Assembly (NCBI GenBank): GCA_026987795.1
Contig: JALSMF010000376.1
Coordinates: 1 to 5,907 of the forward strand
Direction of reading: 5' to 3'
Length of the DNA: 5,907 bases
From: Bacteroidales bacterium
GTDB lineage: Bacteria; Bacteroidota; Bacteroidia; Bacteroidales; JAADGE01
Positions within the stretch are counted from its first letter, which is position 1; each line of letters begins with the position of its first letter. The position numbers and the translations under genes were made by a program. Shown piece by piece: positions 1-5,907 of this stretch. Under the pieces are notes generated by a model that saw only the letters and a program-made list of their open reading frames with translations, did no database searches and was not told where the DNA came from.

Positions 1-975
1 ACCTTTCGAGTTTCCTGAATAATTTCCGACATAAGCGACAACTGCACCTGTCTGAACATCAACAACCAAGACGGCAACATTATTAATCCTGTTTCCGGAT
101 AAACGAACATAATGTTTTTTTACTGTTTCGTTTACTTTTTTCTGAATGTCTGCATCTGCGGTTGTTTGGGTTACTCCGGATTTTTCCTTATAGATACGCA
201 TCATAAGATGATATGCCGTATTCGGAAATTTTTTCGGTATTTCGGGAACGTCTTCGTCAATTGCCAATACATAAGTTTCTTTGTCAATTATCCCTCTTTT
301 AAATAGTTTCTTTAATAAACCGTTACGTTTCTTCTTTAAAACATCTCTGTTTCTGCCGGGATGAATAAGAGCCGGAGAATTAGGTAAAACAGCTAAAGTT
401 GCCGCCTGTGCCCAAGATAGTTTATCAACGCTTGTACCGAACCATCGCCAAGCAGCAGCATCTATACCTACTACATTTCCGCCGAAAGGTGCGTAAGCAG
501 CATACATTTTCAAAATTTCCTGTTTCGAAAAAGACAATTCCAAACGTGTTGCCAATATAATTTCTTTTATCTTTTCTGCTGCGGTTCTTTTTTTATCCTT
601 TCGGGAAAGTCGTATAACCTGCATAGTTATAGTGCTTCCGCCGCTTACAACTTTTCCTGCTTTAATATTTTGTTTTGCTGCACGAAACAAGCTCAATAAA
701 TCAAAGCCCGGATGATAATAAAATCTCTTATCTTCAAACGTTATTATTGCCTTTTCAAATTTATAAGGAATACTGTCGGGTTCAGGAAAACGATATTGAC
801 CGTCATCGGCAATGTGAGCACCGAGTAATTCTCCGTTTTTATCTTTAATAACAGTGCTTACGGGTGCATTAAATAATTCGGGAGGAAGTATCCGGATATA
901 TGCAATAATCAAAATTGCTGAAATTATCGCCGAAATTATTGCTTTTTTATTTATTTCAGAGGTGTTAAGAACCAC
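1..975 (-). CDS. pbpC: Penicillin-binding protein 1C, N-terminal part (transglycosylase domain), cut by the left window edge
   Basis: This is a bifunctional class A peptidoglycan synthase; the visible part polymerises lipid II into glycan strands on the outer face of the inner membrane. Of a family length near 700-800 residues, 325 codons are visible. A signal anchor spans about residues 12-30 (after KK). The GT51 domain follows, with catalytic Glu81 in FEDKRFYYHPG, GGSTITMQ at 112-119, KQEILKMY at 151-158, APFGGNVVGI at 162-171 and the LSWAQAATLAVLP helix near 186. The ISGGST-like and APFGG blocks match E. coli PBP1C better than PBP1A/1B. The transpeptidase domain is just beginning (VLVVDVQTGAVVAYVG); its SxxK serine lies outside the window. 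No ATG fits: the frame is closed by TAG at 987-985, and GTG 975-973 is the best start, 4 bp after the aldolase stop. Identity is secure; the start is uncertain. Confidence 0.93.
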   Translation of the reverse strand, partial: MVLNTSEINKKAIISAIISAILIIAYIRILPPELFNAPVSTVIKDKNGELLGAHIADDGQYRFPEPDSIPYKFEKAIITFEDKRFYYHPGFDLLSLFRAAKQNIKAGKVVSGGSTITMQVIRLSRKDKKRTAAEKIKEIILATRLELSFSKQEILKMYAAYAPFGGNVVGIDAAAWRWFGTSVDKLSWAQAATLAVLPNSPALIHPGRNRDVLKKKRNGLLKKLFKRGIIDKETYVLAIDEDVPEIPKKFPNTAYHLMMRIYKEKSGVTQTTADADIQKKVNETVKKHYVRLSGNRINNVAVLVVDVQTGAVVAYVGNYSGNSKG

Positions 976-979
976 TTTT

Positions 980-2002
980 TCAGTCTATTTCATCAATAAA
1001 CGCATTTATGTATTTTTCATTTGTTGCCCACGAACAAATTATTCTTACAACAGATTTTTCGTCATCAACTTCAGACCAAACGTAAAAATCGTATTTTTTG
1101 TGTAATTTTTCAATAAGTTTATTCGGTAAAATCGGAAAAATTTGATTTGTAACAGGTTCTGTCATAAATTCATACCCTTTCTTTTTTAATGCTTCCGCTA
1201 TTTTTTTTGCCGATTCGTTAGCGTGTTTCGCAAGTTCAAAATACAAGCCATTATTAAACAAAGCCGTAAATTGGATTCCTATCAGCCTTCCTTTTGCTAA
1301 CAAAGCACCTTTTTGTTTCATATAAAACCTGAAATCCTCTTTTAATCGGTTGTTGTTTATTACTATTGCTTCACCGAGCAAAGCTCCGTTTTTTGTTCCT
1401 CCTATGTAAAAGATATCTGTTAACTCGGATATATCTTTCAGGCTTAAATCATTTTTTTCGGAAGTTAAAGCCGATGCTAATCTTGCACCGTCAATATAAA
1501 GATACAAATTATTATTTTTGCAAAAACCGGATAATTCTTTCAGTTCATTCAGTGAATATATGAGACCTGTTTCCGTTGAATTTGAGATAAATACCATCTT
1601 AGGTTTTACCATGTGCTCATCAATATGATTATCAAGAACTTTCTGAATTAAACCGGGATTGAGTTTTCCGTCTTTAGTTTTAATCGTATTAATTTTATGC
1701 CCGGTTGATTCTACGGCACCGGCTTCGTGAACTTCGATATGTGCTGTTTCGGCAGCAATCACGGAGTGATGCGGTTTCAATATTGAAGATATTGCGATAA
1801 GATTTGCCTGAGTTCCGCCGGTTACGAAGTGAATATCTGCCTCCTGATTTTTCGTATACTTTTTTATTAATTCTCTTGCTTTGTCAGAAAAAACATCTTC
1901 TCCGTAACCTGTTGTTTGGGTCAAATTTGTTTCCGTTAAAATTCTGAGAATTTCAGGATGTGCTCCTTCCGAATAATCATCTTTAAAACTGTATTTTTTC
2001 AT
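980..2002 (-). CDS. ltaE: Low-specificity threonine aldolase family enzyme (PLP-dependent, fold type I)
   Basis: A cytoplasmic PLP enzyme of 340 residues. Relatives cleave L-threonine or L-allo-threonine to glycine and acetaldehyde. The start is set at ATG 2002 (MKKYSFKDDYSEGAHP), which aligns with the family N-terminus. An in-frame ATG at 2041 would add 13 residues (MPRCSVALLQIHK), but these are encoded mainly by a palindromic repeat and look spurious. Visible family marks are GYGEDVFSD at 32-40, TGGTQANL at 61-68, His88 in AETAHIEVHEAG (probably stacking on the PLP ring), DGARL with Asp171 (pyridine nitrogen contact) and Lys204 in IGGTKNGAL (Schiff-base lysine). The GGTKNG form belongs to a subgroup diverged from E. 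coli LtaE, whose corresponding motif is SKGLG, so substrate preference is open; another beta-eliminating lyase-like activity is possible. It is followed by pbpC after 4 bp, so co-translation is likely. Confidence 0.88.
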   Translation of the reverse strand: MKKYSFKDDYSEGAHPEILRILTETNLTQTTGYGEDVFSDKARELIKKYTKNQEADIHFVTGGTQANLIAISSILKPHHSVIAAETAHIEVHEAGAVESTGHKINTIKTKDGKLNPGLIQKVLDNHIDEHMVKPKMVFISNSTETGLIYSLNELKELSGFCKNNNLYLYIDGARLASALTSEKNDLSLKDISELTDIFYIGGTKNGALLGEAIVINNNRLKEDFRFYMKQKGALLAKGRLIGIQFTALFNNGLYFELAKHANESAKKIAEALKKKGYEFMTEPVTNQIFPILPNKLIEKLHKKYDFYVWSEVDDEKSVVRIICSWATNEKYINAFIDEID

Positions 2003-2019
2003 TTTGTGTATCTGCAATA

Positions 2020-2041
2020 GTGCCACGCTGCAGCGTGGCAC
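2020..2041. repeat. Perfect 22-bp GC-rich palindrome (REP-like or possible binding site)
   Basis: Every base of 2020-2030 pairs with 2041-2031, giving a perfect inverted repeat: left arm GTGCCACGCTG, right arm its complement. As a hairpin it gives a 9-bp stem closed by a TGCA loop. The site is about 73% GC in otherwise AT-rich DNA, and lies in the 75-bp gap between the 93-residue gene and the aldolase start. No U-run follows on the minus strand, the direction of transcription, so it is a poor intrinsic terminator. On the plus strand only a short TTTT follows, and no plus-strand gene precedes it. A REP-type dispersed palindrome is the favoured reading; a protein-binding site or an mRNA-stabilising hairpin between operon genes are alternatives. 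Confidence 0.75.
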
Positions 2042-2077
2042 GGTTTTATAATATTATCTGAAATTTAAAGGATTTTT

Positions 2078-2359
2078 TTACTCTTCAGTGATTTCATTTG
2101 TTTCGGATTTATATTTTAATCCGTATTCTTTTAAGCTTTTGTTAAATTCGTCAACTGAAAGCTTACCCGTTCGCCAAAGAAACAGTTCTTCCTCTAAACG
2201 TTCTGCTTTTATCTGCAGCCAATGCTTTTCCTCATCTGTAAGTTTTTTTTGTTCTTTTTCATCTTTTTTGACGGGCTCTTCAACAGGAATATTCTTTTTC
2301 TTTATTCCTGCGGAAGCAAGCAAATTATCAAGACCGCTTTTAAAGCTTTTTTTTGCCAT
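2078..2359 (-). CDS. Small charged protein, putative ParA partner with ParB-like N-terminal peptide
   Basis: I do not recognise a named family. The product is 93 residues, highly charged and cytoplasmic, with no signal peptide or membrane segment. Residues 1-18 (MAKKSFKSGLDNLLASAG) resemble the basic N-terminus of chromosomal ParB (pattern KRGLG-GLD-LL), the peptide that contacts ParA and stimulates its ATPase. Residues 19-40 form a Lys/Glu-rich, probably disordered linker. Residues 41-62 (TDEEKHWLQIKAERLEEELFLW) look like an amphipathic or coiled-coil helix, and 68-79 like a second short helix. There is no ParB-type helix-turn-helix, CTPase motif or dimerisation domain. It starts 41 bp after the parA stop and is surely co-transcribed. 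The open frame on the opposite strand (2088-2369) is a shadow. That it is a real gene is likely; its role as ParA partner is inferred. Confidence 0.75.
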   Translation of the reverse strand: MAKKSFKSGLDNLLASAGIKKKNIPVEEPVKKDEKEQKKLTDEEKHWLQIKAERLEEELFLWRTGKLSVDEFNKSLKEYGLKYKSETNEITEE

Positions 2360-2400
2360 TTTTATATAAAATTCTCAAAATATCTTCAAAAGTATAAAAA

Positions 2401-3171
2401 CTATTCGGATTTATTCCCGAATTTATCCTCCATTTCAATAATTTCATTCACAATTCTTCTGTAATCAAAAGCACCGTTACTTTCGGGTGCGTACTCAAAT
2501 ATATCCTGCCCCGTTGCAGGAGCTTCAGCCAGAGCAATATTTTCTCTTACTTTTGTATTTAAAACCCTGTCATCAAAATACATTATTATTGTATCAAGCA
2601 CATCTTTATGCAGTATTTTTCTTTTATCATACATTACGGCAAAAACGGCACTTATCTCAACCTTCTTGTTTATGTTTAATTTTATATTGTTTACAACTTC
2701 TATAATTTTTGCCAATCCTTTTACGGCAAGAAAGTGAGGCTGTATCGGGATTATGACTTCATCTGAAGCAGCGAAAGCATTTAGTGTCAGTAATCCGAGA
2801 GACGGAGGACAGTCAATTATAATATAATCGTAATTATTCCTAAGAGGTTCTATGAGTTTTGCAATATTACTTTCCTGATTAGTTTCGGTATTTAGCTCTA
2901 TTTCGGCAGCTGCAAGTTCTGATGAAGACGGTATAATATCAAGATTTTTCTTTACGTTTACCGGCTGCAAATTTTGTTCGTTAGTAAAGGCATCATAAAG
3001 GGAATGTTCGCTTTCCGAAACTCCCATACTTATTGTAAGATTTGCCTGAGGATCTAAATCTATCAATAAAACTTTTCGTCCTTTATATGCCAAACCCGCT
3101 CCTATATTCACAACACTTGTTGTTTTTCCGACACCGCCTTTGTGGTTACTTATTGAAATTACTCTGCTCAT
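2401..3171 (-). CDS. parA: ParA/Soj-family ATPase (MinD/ParA superfamily)
   Basis: A 256-residue cytoplasmic ATPase that, in this family, dimerises with ATP, binds nucleoid DNA nonspecifically and positions a cargo through a partner that triggers hydrolysis. Visible marks: deviant Walker A KGGVGKTT at 11-18 with signature Lys11; Walker A' LLIDLDPQANL near 35-45 with Asp40; Walker B YIIIDCPPSLGLLTLNA with Asp120; and a C-terminal stretch TKVRENIALAEAPATGQDIFEY typical of Soj proteins. The length is full and there is no extra N-terminal helix-turn-helix domain as in plasmid P1-type ParA. The start at ATG 3171 gives MSRVISISNHKGG, the usual N-terminus. The next gene is not a ParB but a 93-residue charged protein. 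It may serve chromosome segregation, but an orphan positioning role is at least as plausible. Family assignment is firm; the cargo is unknown. Confidence 0.92.
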   Translation of the reverse strand: MSRVISISNHKGGVGKTTSVVNIGAGLAYKGRKVLLIDLDPQANLTISMGVSESEHSLYDAFTNEQNLQPVNVKKNLDIIPSSSELAAAEIELNTETNQESNIAKLIEPLRNNYDYIIIDCPPSLGLLTLNAFAASDEVIIPIQPHFLAVKGLAKIIEVVNNIKLNINKKVEISAVFAVMYDKRKILHKDVLDTIIMYFDDRVLNTKVRENIALAEAPATGQDIFEYAPESNGAFDYRRIVNEIIEMEDKFGNKSE

Positions 3172-3293
3172 TTTTTAATAAATAAAATGCTTTATTTTAA
3201 TATGATACGAAACTTATTATTTTTTGTTACAATAATCTTGCAAAAGATAAAATTACAAAGTTTTTTTTCAGAAACAAGTTAAAATACGTTTAT

Positions 3294-3318
3294 CAATATA
3301 TATTTTTGTTATATATTG
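3294..3318. promoter_or_regulatory. 9-bp perfect inverted repeat overlapping a candidate promoter
   Basis: CAATATATA at 3294-3302 is repeated as its exact reverse complement TATATATTG at 3310-3318, with a 7-base spacer. The repeat encloses the candidate -7 element at 3301-3308, as an operator would. It is almost pure A/T, where such repeats arise easily by chance, so regulatory function is only a possibility. Confidence 0.3.
3301..3308 (+). promoter_or_regulatory. Candidate Bacteroidota -7 promoter element for the 173-residue gene
   Basis: TATTTTTG matches the TAnnTTTG consensus exactly and lies 34 bp before the ATG at 3343, implying a short leader. No TTTG is found at the normal -33 spacing (around 3278), so the match is half a promoter. 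In DNA this rich in T, chance matches are common. Confidence 0.35.
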
Positions 3319-3342
3319 CATAAAATTTAAAACTTCACGCAT

Positions 3343-3864
3343 ATGAAAGCAACATTTACTTTTAAAACATTACTCATTTTAATTTTTATTACTTCCCCGG
3401 GTTCCGAAATTTTATTTTCGCAAACCAATTTATCGGGAACAGCTTTAGAAATCTCAAAAGGGGAAAAAATAAAATATATAAAGCCGGGAAGGAAAATAAG
3501 AGTTTGGTCTGAAGGTCAGAAATATAAAGTTTGGATTGACAGTATAAGCCCTAATAAAATACATACATCGCAAGGAGTATTCGATATTAATAAAACAGAT
3601 AAAATAGCCGTAAATCTCAGAGCAACTCAAATTTCAGGGGGTATTGTCGGAACTGCCGGAATTTTCACATCTTCTCTAAGTGTGTATCTAATAATAAAAG
3701 GATTTCAGGCAGATGATTTAGGCGGTATTTTTATGGTAATAATAGGTATTTTAGGAAATATAATCGCTATTCCCGTAACCGCAATCGGAACTACGGTATT
3801 TTTTATAGGTAAAAAATATAAAACGGATAAAGGATGGAGGTTTAATACCGTGCAAATTGAATAA
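3343..3864 (+). CDS. Exported or inner-membrane protein of unknown function, 173 residues
   Basis: I do not recognise this family. Residues 1-27 look like a signal peptide (KTLLILIFITSP core, ending ILFSQ before TNLSG), cleavable by signal peptidase I; the lack of a Cys argues against a lipoprotein. Residues 38-90 form a small predicted beta-rich domain with GEKIKYIKPGRKIRVW and KYKVWIDSISPNKIHTSQG, a layout that could be a small barrel. Two hydrophobic segments follow: about 97-120 (ISGGIVGTAG...YLIIKGF) and 126-156 (Gly/Ile-rich, ending VFFIGKKYK). The tail KKYKTDKGWRFNTVQIE is basic then mixed. The predicted topology is therefore a periplasmic domain on a membrane hairpin. It is divergent from parA and in the same direction as the metalloprotease gene 106 bp later, but separated from it by a possible terminator and promoter. 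Codon use resembles its neighbours. Confidence 0.75.
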   Translation: MKATFTFKTLLILIFITSPGSEILFSQTNLSGTALEISKGEKIKYIKPGRKIRVWSEGQKYKVWIDSISPNKIHTSQGVFDINKTDKIAVNLRATQISGGIVGTAGIFTSSLSVYLIIKGFQADDLGGIFMVIIGILGNIIAIPVTAIGTTVFFIGKKYKTDKGWRFNTVQIE

Positions 3865-3901
3865 ACTATTATTAATTTTTTCAAAAAAATGCGTTTCATA
3901 T

Positions 3902-3922
3902 AATACTCAATAAGTATTTTTT
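3902..3922 (+). terminator. Weak candidate intrinsic terminator after the 173-residue gene
   Basis: AATACT at 3902-3907 pairs with AGTATT at 3913-3918 around a CAATA loop, and a run of six T covers 3917-3922. The stem is 6 bp with a single G-C pair, so it would be a weak terminator. Its place, 38 bp after the stop at 3864 and before the next candidate promoter, fits the role. Confidence 0.3.
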
Positions 3923-3940
3923 ATTTCAGAAAAAATAATT

Positions 3941-3948
3941 TATGTTTG
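3941..3948 (+). promoter_or_regulatory. Candidate Bacteroidota -7 promoter element for the metalloprotease gene
   Basis: TATGTTTG is an exact match to TAnnTTTG and lies 22 bp before the ATG at 3971. The expected -33 region (about 3917-3922) is a T-run lacking the G of TTTG, so only one of the two elements is good. It suggests that this gene has its own promoter instead of relying on read-through from the gene before it. Confidence 0.4.
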
Positions 3949-3970
3949 AACGTTAAAAAATATAAATTAT

Positions 3971-5907
3971 ATGAAACGATTATACCTGTTTATTTTTATT
4001 CTGTCAATTGCATATAACGGATTATCACAACAAAATCCGAGTTCTTTAAAGTGGAAAGAAATTGATGCCGAACACTTAAGAGTTGTTTTCCCGGAAGGAC
4101 TTGAAAAACAGGCAAAAAAAACAGCTGACTTGATAGATTTTTTATATACTCTTGAAAGCAAAACACTTAATGCCGCTCCGCGAAAAATACCTCTGCTGCT
4201 GTATAATCAATCAACTGTTTCCAACGGATTTGTAGGCTTGAGACCTTGGAGGTCGGCTTGGTATATTACACCATCTCAATATGCTTCTGACCTCACAAAC
4301 GAAGACTGGTTTTATACTCTCGGTTCGCATGAATTCAGGCACGCTGTTCAGTATGCTAAAAGTAATATGTATTTCACAAAATTAATGAGTATTCTGTTCG
4401 GGCAAACAGGAGTTTTGATGGGGCAATACTCCTACCCTTACTGGTATTTTGAAGGTGATGCTATTTGTACGGAAACCGGACTGTCAAATATCGGCAGAGG
4501 CAGGATACCGCAGTTTGATATGGGCATAAGAGCTATCTTAACAAACGACATAAAAATAAAATATGATAAAGCCAAATTCCGCTCATATAAAACTTTTTAT
4601 CCCGGACATTATAATTTAGGCTGGTTGCTGACATCTTATGCCAGAATAAAATACGGTGCCGACATATGGGACAGAACACTGGAATCATCTTCTAAATATT
4701 CTTTTTGGCCTTACGCTTTTTCTGTTGCACTAAAAAAACATACAGGATTAACCGAAAAGAAACTCTATGATGAAGCTATGAATTATTACGACTCTGTATG
4801 GACAAAAAATATTACTGAAATAAAAGAGACAGAAGTAAAAATCATTAACAAAACAAATAAAAAATCCTGGACAAAATATACTGAGCCGAATTTCATTAAC
4901 GATAATCATATCTTAGTTAAAAAAAGCAGTATGAGAAGCGATATAACAAGCTTCTATATGATTGATGCAGAAGGAAAAGAATATAAAATAAAAGCAACTG
5001 ATGCAGGTTTGGTTTCTTTTGCTAAAAACAAAGCTGTATGGGCAAGAACTTATCCTGATTTACGCTGGCAGCTGAGGAGTTATTCGGATATTATTATTTT
5101 TGATATTGCTAAACAAACAGAGAAACGACTTACGATAAAACAAAAATTATTTGCACCCGCAATTTCTCCCGACGGAAAAAGAATTGCTGCAACAGAATAT
5201 AACGAATATATGCAATGTGCATTGGTTATTCTTGATGCCGAAACCGGCAAAGAAATTTTAAGACATAAAGCCGAAAATAACGACTTTTTCAGGACGCCGT
5301 CGTGGGATAATGAAAACAGGAAAATAGTATTTACAAAAAGCAATGAAGAAGGAACCGTTATAAGTATTTTTGATACGGAAACACAAACCGTAAAAAACAT
5401 AACTAAACGTTCTTACGAAAATGTTGGACGTCCTGTTTTCTATAAAAACCATATTATTTATAATTCACCTTACAGCGGCATAGGCAATATTTATGCGATA
5501 AATATTAATTCCGGAAAAAGATATCAGATAACATCAAGAAAATACGGAGCTTATAATCCTAAAATAAGAGGCAATAAAATGTTGTTTATTGATTATTCTG
5601 ATAAAGGATATGACGTTGCCGAAATGATTCTTGAGGTAAACAACTGGAAACCGATTGAGAATGTTAAATACACGGGAACTAACATTGCAGATATAATACA
5701 AAAACAAGAACAGGGTAAAAATGTTTTAAGTCCGAAAATTATTCCTGAAAAAGAATATAAAATTAAGAAATACAACAGATTAAAAGATGCCGTAAATATC
5801 CACAGCTGGGGTGTTTACACAACACCGCCCGATGAATTGACTCCTGACGGTATTTTAAATTACAAACCCGAAGTTGCTTTTGAAATTTATTCTGCGAATA
5901 TTATGAA
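3971..5907 (+). CDS. Secreted gluzincin-like zinc metalloprotease with TolB/WD40-like propeller, 3' end beyond the window
   Basis: The open frame runs from ATG 3971 to the window edge without a stop (645 codons). Residues 1-20 are a signal peptide (KRLYLFIFILSIAYNGLSQ). About 25-280 form a peptidase domain: HEFRH at 120-124 is a HExxH motif (two zinc-binding His, catalytic Glu121), and YWYFEGDAICTE offers Glu161 as a likely third ligand, as in gluzincins of the peptidase-MA type. About 300-560 hold repeated propeller blades, including PAISPDGKRIAATEYN at 396-410 and PSWDNENRKIVFTKS at 443-457, of the TolB/PD40 kind. From about 595 (YNRLKDAVNIHSWGVY) the sequence changes and may lead into an outer-membrane beta-barrel, but that part is missing. 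The product is probably periplasmic or at the outer membrane. Substrate is unknown. The motif arrangement is clear; activity is inferred. Confidence 0.85.
   Translation, partial: MKRLYLFIFILSIAYNGLSQQNPSSLKWKEIDAEHLRVVFPEGLEKQAKKTADLIDFLYTLESKTLNAAPRKIPLLLYNQSTVSNGFVGLRPWRSAWYITPSQYASDLTNEDWFYTLGSHEFRHAVQYAKSNMYFTKLMSILFGQTGVLMGQYSYPYWYFEGDAICTETGLSNIGRGRIPQFDMGIRAILTNDIKIKYDKAKFRSYKTFYPGHYNLGWLLTSYARIKYGADIWDRTLESSSKYSFWPYAFSVALKKHTGLTEKKLYDEAMNYYDSVWTKNITEIKETEVKIINKTNKKSWTKYTEPNFINDNHILVKKSSMRSDITSFYMIDAEGKEYKIKATDAGLVSFAKNKAVWARTYPDLRWQLRSYSDIIIFDIAKQTEKRLTIKQKLFAPAISPDGKRIAATEYNEYMQCALVILDAETGKEILRHKAENNDFFRTPSWDNENRKIVFTKSNEEGTVISIFDTETQTVKNITKRSYENVGRPVFYKNHIIYNSPYSGIGNIYAININSGKRYQITSRKYGAYNPKIRGNKMLFIDYSDKGYDVAEMILEVNNWKPIENVKYTGTNIADIIQKQEQGKNVLSPKIIPEKEYKIKKYNRLKDAVNIHSWGVYTTPPDELTPDGILNYKPEVAFEIYSANIM

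Larger units (their letters stand above)
3172..3342. other. Divergent intergenic region between parA and the 173-residue gene
   Basis: This 171-bp, very AT-rich space must contain the start signals for the minus-strand cluster and for the plus-strand gene at 3343. On the plus side there is an exact TAnnTTTG at 3301-3308. On the minus side I found only imperfect candidates upstream of parA, for example TATCTTTTG reading 3249-3241, where the element is one base too long, and TAAGTTTC further downstream; neither has a -33 TTTG at normal spacing. No RNA gene or short coding frame was supported. Confidence 0.5.

Noticed and set aside
854..1105. Plus-strand open frame across the pbpC-ltaE junction
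   Set aside because: It overlaps two well-supported minus-strand genes, and its sequence is low-complexity Ile/Phe-rich with no recognisable motif.
2020..2041. Reading the palindrome as an intrinsic terminator after the 93-residue gene
   Set aside because: On the minus strand the stem is followed by TATTGCAGATAC, with no U-run, so rho-independent termination is not supported.
2088..2369. Plus-strand open frame of 93 codons lying over the small gene next to parA
   Set aside because: It is the antisense of the real gene at 2078-2359. Its Ser/Phe-rich product is the typical reflection of Lys/Glu-rich codons, and the minus-strand frame has operon context and a meaningful N-terminus.
2222..2705. 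Plus-strand open frames over the parA region
   Set aside because: They are shadows of parA and the small gene; the Phe/Leu-rich products are antisense artefacts.
3871..3888. A/T hairpin formed by the T-run and A-run after the 173-residue gene
   Set aside because: The stem is only A-T pairs with almost no loop and no following T-run; this is low-complexity sequence.
5080..5452. Two overlapping minus-strand open frames inside the metalloprotease gene
   Set aside because: They are antisense to a long continuous coding frame with recognisable propeller motifs and have no start context of their own.
1..5907. CRISPR array, tRNA, rRNA or insertion sequence
   Set aside because: I saw no regularly spaced direct repeats, no tRNA-like cloverleaf or rRNA-like stretch, and no transposase frame in the window.

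Overview
The window looks like chromosomal DNA of a member of the Bacteroidota. It is AT-rich (about one third GC by eye), and its start codons lack Shine-Dalgarno sequences. Two intergenic spaces carry exact TAnnTTTG matches, the -7 element of this phylum's housekeeping sigma factor. Two secreted products have signal peptides ending in ...FSQ or ...LSQ, which is typical of the group.

Layout. The left half (1-3171) is a minus-strand cluster read from right to left: a ParA/Soj-type ATPase (3171-2401), a 93-residue charged protein (2359-2078), a PLP-dependent threonine-aldolase-family enzyme (2002-980), and the first 325 codons of a class A penicillin-binding protein of the PBP1C type (975-1, running off the left edge). 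Spacing is 41 bp, then 75 bp, then 4 bp, so the last two genes are probably translationally coupled. A perfect 22-bp GC-rich palindrome (2020-2041) lies between the 93-residue gene and the aldolase gene.

The right half is read on the plus strand. It holds a 173-residue exported or membrane protein of unknown function (3343-3864), then a large secreted protein (3971 to the right edge, 645 codons, unfinished). The large protein has a gluzincin-type HExxH zinc-protease domain, a TolB/WD40-like beta-propeller, and probably the beginning of a C-terminal outer-membrane region. The divergent space (3172-3342) and the gap at 3865-3970 hold the candidate promoters, one inverted repeat and one weak terminator-like hairpin.

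How the genes might work together. The most interesting pair is the ParA ATPase with its 93-residue neighbour. No ParB lies next to this ParA. The small protein nevertheless begins with a basic GLD-LL peptide resembling the N-terminus of ParB, the part that stimulates ParA ATPase activity, and then has only an acidic linker and a helical tail. This suggests an orphan ParA positioning system with a minimal partner, comparable in layout to McdA/McdB. That is inference. PBP1C is a periplasmic peptidoglycan synthase and the aldolase is a cytoplasmic amino-acid enzyme; nothing here proves a functional link between them and the ParA pair beyond gene order.
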